Source: Candidatus Gastranaerophilales bacterium (GTDB taxonomy: Bacteria > Cyanobacteriota > Vampirovibrionia > Gastranaerophilales > Gastranaerophilaceae). From it: a DNA stretch of 36,817 nucleotides. Both the position numbers and the translations under genes were made by a program. A model generated the notes under the pieces. The model searched no databases. It saw only the letters and a program-made list of their open reading frames with translations, and had not been told where the DNA came from. The stretch lies in contig CAJULH010000017.1 of assembly GCA_910587175.1 (NCBI GenBank), forward strand, positions 1-36,817, written 5' to 3'. Position 1 is the first letter of the stretch. Each line of letters starts with the position of its first letter. Shown piece after piece: positions 31,724 through 36,817 of this stretch.

Positions 31724-32721
31724 TAATGCCTGTAATGATCCTCTGTCCATAATTCCAATAACTCTGCTTCTCTTTCCGCTGCGCGTTGTGCATTTTCTTC
31801 CCTGAGTTTTTCTAATTCCTCTTCTCTTTTTTTCGCTTCAATTGCATCTATTGCTGCCTGTTTTCTTCTTGTAGTAATATTTTTCATTGTATTTACAGGC
31901 GAATATGCACGCAGAGGCTGCTCGGTTCTTTGGAAAAACGGCATTTCTTTTCTAAGCCTTAACTGTTCTTTACGCTCAGCATCAAGCTCTTTTTGTATTT
32001 CATCATCTTTTTTTAATAGTTCTGAAGAAAAACGCCCTTTAATCGCTGCAAACTCGGGTTCAAACAATTTGTGCCTTTGTTCTGCATCCTTCATGGAAAA
32101 AAGCTCCATATACTCTTCTGCAGACCTGACAAAATCGGGTTTTTTATATCCGTTTCTTGGCTGCCCGTCAGGTGTTACAGACCAAAAATCAAACAAGGCG
32201 CCAAATTTAACTTTGTCTCTCAATGATAAATCATCTTTATTTAGTCCAAGCATATCAAAATCAATTTTACATTCCAGATCGCTTATCATCTCGGACAAAG
32301 CACCATCGCCGGGAATCTCTCCGCGCCTTATTAATCTGTTGCAATAGTCACTATAGTATTGGACTAAATCTCTTGGACTCTCATAAAATAATATTACGGA
32401 ATTCATAATCCCCTGACGCCATTGTCTCAGTTTTTCAAATGTTTCAGGATAAGGATCAAAAGACTCTCTGGGGCTTGTGTTTATAATATAAGAATTGAGT
32501 TCATCCAAATATAAACTATAATCATACTGTTTTGGTTCAGATTTGGGTTCATACCAATGATAGGTTATTATAGAGGGACTGAGATATGCATCTTTAACAT
32601 CTGAAGCATATGAATCAATGTTTTCATCAGTTACAGCTGTTTTCTTTTCGTCATTTTTAATTATCCCATGCTGGGTAAAATTAGGCTGTGGTCGATTATA
32701 TAAATTTAAAGATACTCTCAT
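31720..32721 (-). CDS. Hypothetical protein with C-terminal coiled coil
   Basis: Not recognised. The 333-residue protein lacks a signal peptide and membrane helices. The N-terminus (MRVSLNLYNRPQPNFTQHG) is polar. The middle (about 95-235) is helical and aromatic-rich, with FYESPRDLVQYYSDYCNRLI. Residues about 235-325 are a highly charged Glu/Lys/Arg helix likely to form a coiled coil (RKEQLRLRKE, EAKKREEELEKLREENAQR), ending in WTEDHYRHY. It may be a structural or scaffold protein. It lies between ftsY and recN, convergent with the former. Confidence 0.75.
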   Translation of the reverse strand: MRVSLNLYNRPQPNFTQHGIIKNDEKKTAVTDENIDSYASDVKDAYLSPSIITYHWYEPKSEPKQYDYSLYLDELNSYIINTSPRESFDPYPETFEKLRQWRQGIMNSVILFYESPRDLVQYYSDYCNRLIRRGEIPGDGALSEMISDLECKIDFDMLGLNKDDLSLRDKVKFGALFDFWSVTPDGQPRNGYKKPDFVRSAEEYMELFSMKDAEQRHKLFEPEFAAIKGRFSSELLKKDDEIQKELDAERKEQLRLRKEMPFFQRTEQPLRAYSPVNTMKNITTRRKQAAIDAIEAKKREEELEKLREENAQRAAEREAELLELWTEDHYRHY

Positions 32722-32798
32722 TATAATTATCCTAACAAATATTTTTTAAAACGTTTTATATTCATACAAAATATAAACAAAAAATAATTTGCTAGCCC

Positions 32799-34400
32799 TT
32801 ATGAACCCAAGAGTTCCTTTGCAAAGGTTAAGGAATTGTCGCTGACATCTCCCATAGCCATTTGAGCCAAAACCTTTGCTTTCTCATCTCCGGCAAGTTT
32901 TTTAACATTAACTTTTGTTACATCAGCCTGTTGTTTAGATACAAGATAAAAATCAGAAGCTTTTGAGGCTATTATTGGCTGATGGGTAATGGCAAACACC
33001 TGGGCGCTTTTTGCAAGTTTTGAAATAGAATTGGCAACACAAACAGAAGTTTTTCCTGAGATTCCCGTATCGATTTCATCAAAAATAATTGTAGAAACTT
33101 TATCCACATGGCAAAATACGGTTTTAATTGCAAGCATGACCCTTGAAATTTCACCTCCGGACGCGGTTTTTACAAGCGGCGCAAGTTCTTTTGAAACATT
33201 TGTTGAAATCAAAAATTCAACTCTGTCTTTGCCATTCAAAGTAAAGTTTTCTGTCTCTTCAACCAAAATAGAAAACCTTGCACACTCCATATTAAGAGCC
33301 TTCAGTTCTTCTTCTATAAGAAGAGAAAGCTTTTCTGAATTATTATGTCTTTTTTGTGAAATTTCACAAGATAATCTGCTTAAAGAATCGCCAAGTTTTT
33401 CTTTTTTATTCTTCAAATCTTCATAAGATACAAAACCATTTTGCAGAATATCAAGCTCTGCTTTTAATTTTTCATAAGTATCAAAAATATCCCCGTATTT
33501 CCTTTTTAATTTTTGGATTAATTCAAGCCTTTCATTAATTTCATTCAGCCTTTGGGGGTTCGCTTCAAGATTTTCAGAATAATTTCTGAGCGTATTTGAA
33601 ACATCTTTTAAAGTCTCAAGCGCATCAATAAAGGATGTTTCAGTCTCATCCAAGGAATTGTCAAATTCTCTTGCCTTTGAAATATTATATTTTATCTTAT
33701 TTAATGCATCTAAGATTGAGTTGTCATCGTTATTTATAGCATAATATGCACCATAGGTGAGCTCCTTTAAATTTTCAAGGTTTGAGAGCACATCAAGTTC
33801 GGAATTTAGTTCTTCTTCCTCACCTTCTTTAATTTCAGCACTTTCAATTTCATCTACCTGAAACTTTAAAAATTCAATTCTCTCGGTATTTTCTTTCTCG
33901 GATGTTTCAATCTCTAAAAGTTTTTTAGACACATCCCTGAATTCAAGATAATCTTCTTTGTATTTATTTAAAGCAGTTTTAAAATCGTCATCAAAATTCT
34001 CTATATAAGAATCCAGCAAATCAATATGATATTTTTGCTGAATATAGGTATAGGTTTGGTGTTGGGAATGTATATCAACAAGTTTTTCCCGCATCTGATT
34101 TATGACATCAAGGGTTACCATGGCACCGTTCAGCCTTGGTTTTGTGCCTGTTTTACTTATTTCTCTTGAAATTACTATCTCTTCGCCGTTATTTTCAAAA
34201 GTGAGTTCAATCAGTGCATTTTTTTCGGGGTTATTTAAAACTTCCCTGCTTGTTTTGGCACCAAGAGCTATGTCTATAGCCTTAAAGATAATACTTTTAC
34301 CGGCACCGGTCTCACCCAAAAACACATTGAAGCCGCCGTTAAATTCCAGTTTTAATTCATCAATTAATATAAAATTTTTAATAAAGAGTTCTTTTAACAT
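32799..34400 (-). CDS. recN: DNA repair protein RecN
   Basis: An SMC-like ATPase for double-strand break repair. The 533 residues have Walker A GETGAGKS (29-36), long coiled-coil arms either side of the middle (about 150-370), the ABC signature SGGEISRVMLAIK and Walker B TIIFDEIDTGISG, followed by FAITHQPIIAS. Length and all motifs are normal. Its ATG lies inside the end of nadK (7-bp overlap), so it is the last gene of a yajQ-nadK-recN series. A nadK-recN neighbourhood is common in bacteria. Confidence 0.95.
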   Translation of the reverse strand: MLKELFIKNFILIDELKLEFNGGFNVFLGETGAGKSIIFKAIDIALGAKTSREVLNNPEKNALIELTFENNGEEIVISREISKTGTKPRLNGAMVTLDVINQMREKLVDIHSQHQTYTYIQQKYHIDLLDSYIENFDDDFKTALNKYKEDYLEFRDVSKKLLEIETSEKENTERIEFLKFQVDEIESAEIKEGEEEELNSELDVLSNLENLKELTYGAYYAINNDDNSILDALNKIKYNISKAREFDNSLDETETSFIDALETLKDVSNTLRNYSENLEANPQRLNEINERLELIQKLKRKYGDIFDTYEKLKAELDILQNGFVSYEDLKNKKEKLGDSLSRLSCEISQKRHNNSEKLSLLIEEELKALNMECARFSILVEETENFTLNGKDRVEFLISTNVSKELAPLVKTASGGEISRVMLAIKTVFCHVDKVSTIIFDEIDTGISGKTSVCVANSISKLAKSAQVFAITHQPIIASKASDFYLVSKQQADVTKVNVKKLAGDEKAKVLAQMAMGDVSDNSLTFAKELLGS

Positions 34401-35221
34401 TTGTGCGGAGCCACCCCCCAGTGGAGTTTTTCTCTTAAGATTCTATAGAAATCGCTTTTGTCTTTGTTTAAAAGCAGCAGTTTGGCACGGTTTTTATTCT
34501 TTTTAATAACAACCTCTTTTGTAAAACGCTTTATTTCCTGCCCGTCTGATATTATCTGATACCCGGTATTTTCGCACATTTTAACAGTTAAAGTCTCATC
34601 AGAATCTACAACAATCGGACGTGCAGTCAAAGTATGCGGACAAATAGGAACAATCAAAAAACAATCCATGCCAGGAGTAACAACAGGACCACCTGCAGAA
34701 AGAGCGTACGCTGTAGAGCCCGTCGGGGTTGCAATTATAAGCCCGTCAGCCATATAGCTGCATACAGGTTTTTCATTTATAAATAAATCCAAAACGGACG
34801 TCCTTGCATTTATTTCTTTTTTTACAACCATATCATTTAATGCAACATTATCCGTGCTGGATTTTAGCATAAGTCTTTCTTCAATCCTGAAATCTTTATT
34901 CTTTAACTTTTGAATAACATAATCAAGCTCTTTTGGAAGTGCTTGGGAAAGATACCCGAGACGCCCCATATTAAAACCAAAAACAGGAATATCCAAACCG
35001 CTGTAATATCTGGCACATTTTAAAAGAGTTCCATCTCCGCCTATTGCTATAGTAAAAGTAGCATTATCAGGCATGTTTTTCATATTAAAAACACCGGGCG
35101 CAGCCTTCGTAAGCCCATGTGCAAAAAAAGCACCGGAAACTTTCTTTGCAAAATCTTCACTTCCTTCAATATCTTCATTGAAGATAATAACAATATTTTC
35201 TAAATTTAGATTATTTTCCAT
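34394..35221 (-). CDS. nadK: NAD kinase
   Basis: Phosphorylates NAD to NADP using ATP. The 275-residue protein has the GGDGT motif (61-65), in which D63 is catalytic. The second conserved block is DGLIIATPTGSTAYALSAGG, and NDMVVKK precedes it. The C-terminal REKLHWG is a family ending. It overlaps recN by 7 bp and follows yajQ by 48 bp. All key residues are intact. Confidence 0.95.
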   Translation of the reverse strand: MENNLNLENIVIIFNEDIEGSEDFAKKVSGAFFAHGLTKAAPGVFNMKNMPDNATFTIAIGGDGTLLKCARYYSGLDIPVFGFNMGRLGYLSQALPKELDYVIQKLKNKDFRIEERLMLKSSTDNVALNDMVVKKEINARTSVLDLFINEKPVCSYMADGLIIATPTGSTAYALSAGGPVVTPGMDCFLIVPICPHTLTARPIVVDSDETLTVKMCENTGYQIISDGQEIKRFTKEVVIKKNKNRAKLLLLNKDKSDFYRILREKLHWGVAPHKC

Positions 35222-35269
35222 CAGGCTTATTCCAAAAAAAACTCATTTAAAAATGCAGCACAGTCGGAT

Positions 35270-35770
35270 TTATCTGTAATTTGTAAATTGAAGCGGGATA
35301 TTAAATACATCTTCTTTTTCCCTTAAAAGCTTGATTACATCCTGAAGATCGTCTCTGCTTTTGCCTGAAACTCTTACCTGTTCTCCCTGGATTGAAGCTT
35401 GCACCTTTAATTTTGTATCCTTAATTGTGGAAACAATTTTTTTGGCTAAATCCTGCGTCAAACCTTTTTTGAGTTCAAACACCTGGCGAACATTTCCCCC
35501 AAGGGCGTTTTCCACAGGTTTTGGGTCTAAAATTTTTATGCTTAAATTTCTTTTTACCATTTTGCCCTGCAAAATATCAATGATATTTCTTAATTTCATA
35601 TCATCATTTGTTGTAATGGTGATTGTTTTATCAGCCTCTAAATCCACGCTTGAATTAGAATCTTTAAGGTCAAAACGGGACATTATATCTTTTTTTGTCT
35701 GCTCAACAGCATTTAAAAGCTCCTGCCTGTCAAATTCAGATACAACATCAAAACTGCAATCTTTAGCCAT
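35270..35770 (-). CDS. yajQ: YajQ/UPF0234 family nucleotide-binding protein
   Basis: A 166-residue protein of the YajQ family. It opens with CSFDVVSEFDRQELLNAVEQ and contains DIMSRFDLKDSNSSVDL and the C-terminal VQASIQGEQVRVSGKSRDDLQ and REKEDVFNIPLQFTNYR. Some family members bind cyclic di-GMP or RNA; the role here is unproven. GGGAGA lies 5 nt before the ATG. It is the first gene of the leftward yajQ-nadK-recN series, separated from rpsU by a terminator. Confidence 0.93.
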   Translation of the reverse strand: MAKDCSFDVVSEFDRQELLNAVEQTKKDIMSRFDLKDSNSSVDLEADKTITITTNDDMKLRNIIDILQGKMVKRNLSIKILDPKPVENALGGNVRQVFELKKGLTQDLAKKIVSTIKDTKLKVQASIQGEQVRVSGKSRDDLQDVIKLLREKEDVFNIPLQFTNYR

Positions 35771-35818
35771 TTTTTCTCCCCCGGTTATACATAAAATGTT
35801 TTAAAAAGAAATTTTAAA

Positions 35819-35842
35819 AAAGGGGATAATTAAACCCCCTTT
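35819..35842 (-). terminator. Terminator of rpsU
   Basis: AAAGGGG (35819-35825) pairs with CCCCTTT (35836-35842). Read on the minus strand, the stem is followed by a T-rich run, 11 bp after the rpsU stop. Confidence 0.75.
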
Positions 35843-35852
35843 AAATATTTTA

Positions 35853-36026
35853 TTAAACACGTCTTTTTCTTGCTGCTTCAGATTTTCTTTTTCTTTTTAC
35901 AGACGGTTTTTCATATCTTTCTCTACGTTTGATTTCAGATAAAATACCTGCTTTTTGGATTTTTTTCTTAAATCTTTTAAGAGCACTTTCAATATTTTCG
36001 TTTTCTCTTACGCGTACTTCTGGCAT
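35853..36026 (-). CDS. rpsU: 30S ribosomal protein S21
   Basis: A small basic protein of 57 residues that helps start translation on the 30S subunit. VRENENIESALKRFKKKIQKAGIL and the arginine/lysine-rich C-terminus are diagnostic. I choose ATG 36026 (MPEVRV), 8 nt after AGGAGG; a GTG three codons earlier would put that site too close. It is monocistronic, with its own promoter (36083-36111) and terminator. The ribosome-binding site lies in a small hairpin. Confidence 0.95.
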   Translation of the reverse strand: MPEVRVRENENIESALKRFKKKIQKAGILSEIKRRERYEKPSVKRKRKSEAARKRRV

Positions 36027-36032
36027 TGAATT

Positions 36033-36047
36033 CACCTCCTTAAGGTG
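36033..36047 (-). promoter_or_regulatory. Hairpin sequestering the rpsU ribosome-binding site
   Basis: In the message CACCT pairs with AGGTG around TAAGG, burying most of the AGGAGG. The same TTAAGGTGC segment (36040-36048) has an exact inverted copy at 36097-36105, in the promoter spacer. Feedback control by S21 is a guess. Confidence 0.4.
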
Positions 36048-36082
36048 CCCAATTTAGGTTTTTATTACACTATCTTGTCAAT

Positions 36083-36111
36083 AATATAACAAGAGCGCAC
36101 CTTAAAGTCAA
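36083..36111 (-). promoter_or_regulatory. Promoter of rpsU
   Basis: On the minus strand TTGACT (36106-36111), exactly 17 bp, TATATT (36083-36088). Transcription would start near 36076 and give a ~50-nt leader. Confidence 0.7.
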
Positions 36112-36120
36112 CTGTCATCT

Positions 36121-36435
36121 TTATTCTTCGTACTCAATCTTTAAAAGCTGCCCTTTTTTGAGCTTTATGCTAACAACATCGCTGGTATTTTTGTCCAAAA
36201 ACATCTGCCCGATATTATTCAAAACAAAATTCAAATTTACATTGTGCCTGTTTTGAAGTTCAATAAGCTTAATATCACTAAAAGTCGCCCTGTTTCCCTC
36301 AACATTATTTAAAAACTGTCTTGAGGTATTAAATGTCTCGGCAAAATCACTTTGGGTCATACCCAAGGTTTCCCTTATCTGCTTTATTCTCGAACCGTAA
36401 AATTTCTTCATACTTAGTTTCTTAATACTTGACAT
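36121..36435 (-). CDS. XRE-family helix-turn-helix protein
   Basis: A small DNA-binding protein with the XRE pattern RIKQIRETLGMTQSDFAETF, then TSRQFLNNVEGNRATFSDIKL, and a short C-terminal tail without a known domain. I place the start at ATG 36435 (104 residues); the longer frame (to 36462) adds unlikely residues, and ATG 36411 is also possible. TATATA ends 6 nt before the chosen start. TGACAT/ATGTCA repeats overlap this region, suggesting self-regulation. It is not paired with a toxin gene. Confidence 0.75.
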   Translation of the reverse strand: MSSIKKLSMKKFYGSRIKQIRETLGMTQSDFAETFNTSRQFLNNVEGNRATFSDIKLIELQNRHNVNLNFVLNNIGQMFLDKNTSDVVSIKLKKGQLLKIEYEE

Positions 36436-36461
36436 TTGACATATATAAATATAAAATGTCA
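36430..36461. promoter_or_regulatory. Repeats before the XRE gene (candidate operator)
   Basis: TGACAT occurs twice in tandem (36430-36435 and 36437-36442), with the inverted ATGTCA at 36456-36461. They surround the predicted -10 box of the XRE gene. Self-repression is inferred. Confidence 0.4.
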
Positions 36462-36573
36462 CTATACTCGATACAAAAATATTTACTACACAAAAATTTT
36501 AACTTATTTTGCTCATTCAATGCAAACTTTGTTGAGTTATTTTAAGCATTGCTTTTTTAAACGAACTTGGAAG

Positions 36574-36637
36574 TATGCACCTGCATAATGACGTCCGGGA
36601 ATTGTTATTATTCCTCAGGGCATCAGTTTGTCTGCCC
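36574..36637 (+). other. Three-hairpin leader before the prepilin gene
   Basis: Within the 228-bp gap three small stem-loops follow one another: TATGC/GCATA (36574-36587), GGAAT/ATTCC (36598-36614) and GGGCA/TGCCC (36618-36637). An AAGC-ATT-GCTTTTTT sequence at 36544-36557 could be a weak terminator. The structures may form a regulatory leader; they match no riboswitch I know. Confidence 0.35.
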
Positions 36638-36690
36638 AAGTATCAATTTTGTATCGGATAGATAAAAAATTACATTGATAAGGATAGCCT

Positions 36691-36817
36691 ATGAATATTT
36701 TTTTCAAATTACCCGATTGGGTAATCTTTAAAAGTAAATGTTTAAATGCCGCTTTCTCTCTCGTTGAGATGCTTATGGCTTTGCTTGTGGCATCATTGTT
36801 GCTTGCAGCACTTGCTC
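36691..36817 (+). CDS. Type IV prepilin-like protein (3' truncated)
   Basis: Only the first 42 codons are in the window. After a 21-residue basic leader comes A^FSLVEMLMALLVASLLLAA. This is a prepilin peptidase site with Ala at -1, Phe at +1 and Glu at +5 (E26), then the hydrophobic helix of type IV pilins and pseudopilins. AAGGA lies 6 nt before the ATG. The subtype (pilin, minor pilin or secretion pseudopilin) cannot be told from this part. Confidence 0.85.
   Translation, partial: MNIFFKLPDWVIFKSKCLNAAFSLVEMLMALLVASLLLAALA

Noticed and set aside
36565..36660. Cyclic di-GMP (GEMM) riboswitch before the prepilin gene
   Set aside because: The conserved GEMM core sequences and receptor are not present; only generic hairpins are seen.
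1..36817. CRISPR array, prophage or insertion sequence
   Set aside because: No regularly spaced repeats, transposase, integrase or phage structural genes were found on either strand.

Overview
The window looks like chromosome from a low-GC, non-photosynthetic relative of the Cyanobacteria, most likely a gut Gastranaerophilales/Melainabacteria-type organism. This is inference from gene content and not a database match. The pointers are an AT-rich sequence, a long cyanobacterial-style NusB, a RecG with an N-terminal extension, a CHASE2 adenylate cyclase, an OmpR-family regulator of the cyanobacterial style, BioY, a DUF1822-like domain, and a type IV prepilin with an A^FSLVE site. No tRNA, rRNA, insertion sequence, prophage or CRISPR array was found.

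Layout. 1-5.6 kb: the 3' end of an HU gene with its terminator; a leftward dicarboxylate/amino-acid symporter; leftward nadD-yqeK (NAD synthesis and an HD hydrolase), divergent from an Rqc2/RqcH-type NFACT gene; then a leftward HEPN/nucleotidyltransferase toxin-antitoxin-like pair. 5.7-10.4 kb: pheT, a umuC-type Y-family polymerase whose -10 box lies inside a palindrome, and an orphan 304-residue protein. 10.4-12.5 kb: a leftward response regulator-S41 protease operon. 12.6-14.4 kb: speD (TTG start), then rimI-bioY overlapping by 4 bp. 14.4-15.2 kb: a 118-bp element with 28-bp perfect inverted arms, a MerR-like regulator, and a leader containing five successive hairpins. 15.2-18.9 kb: a D-2-hydroxyacid dehydrogenase, deoC, a small unknown gene, and the ACT/UPF0210 pair. 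18.9-20.5 kb: a structured convergent intergenic region, a terminator, and a second S41 protease. 20.6-25.0 kb: the CHASE2 cyclase and recG. 25.1-26.7 kb: a leftward DUF1822-like/zinc-finger-like/TM/TonB-like protein. 26.8-31.7 kb: glyS, a GT4 glycosyltransferase, nusB and ftsY. 31.7-36.8 kb: a leftward coiled-coil orphan, yajQ-nadK-recN, rpsU with its own promoter and terminator, an XRE regulator, and the start of a rightward prepilin gene.

How the genes work together. Most are housekeeping: translation (pheT, glyS, rpsU, rimI, rqcH), genome maintenance (recG, recN, umuC, HU), NAD(P) supply (nadD, nadK), protein targeting (ftsY) and envelope proteolysis (two S41 proteases). The less ordinary material is regulatory or structural: several promoters whose -10 box ends 6-7 nt before the start codon, suggesting leaderless mRNAs; several hairpin-rich leaders; the long-armed inverted-repeat element; and the DUF1822-like/TonB-like fusion.
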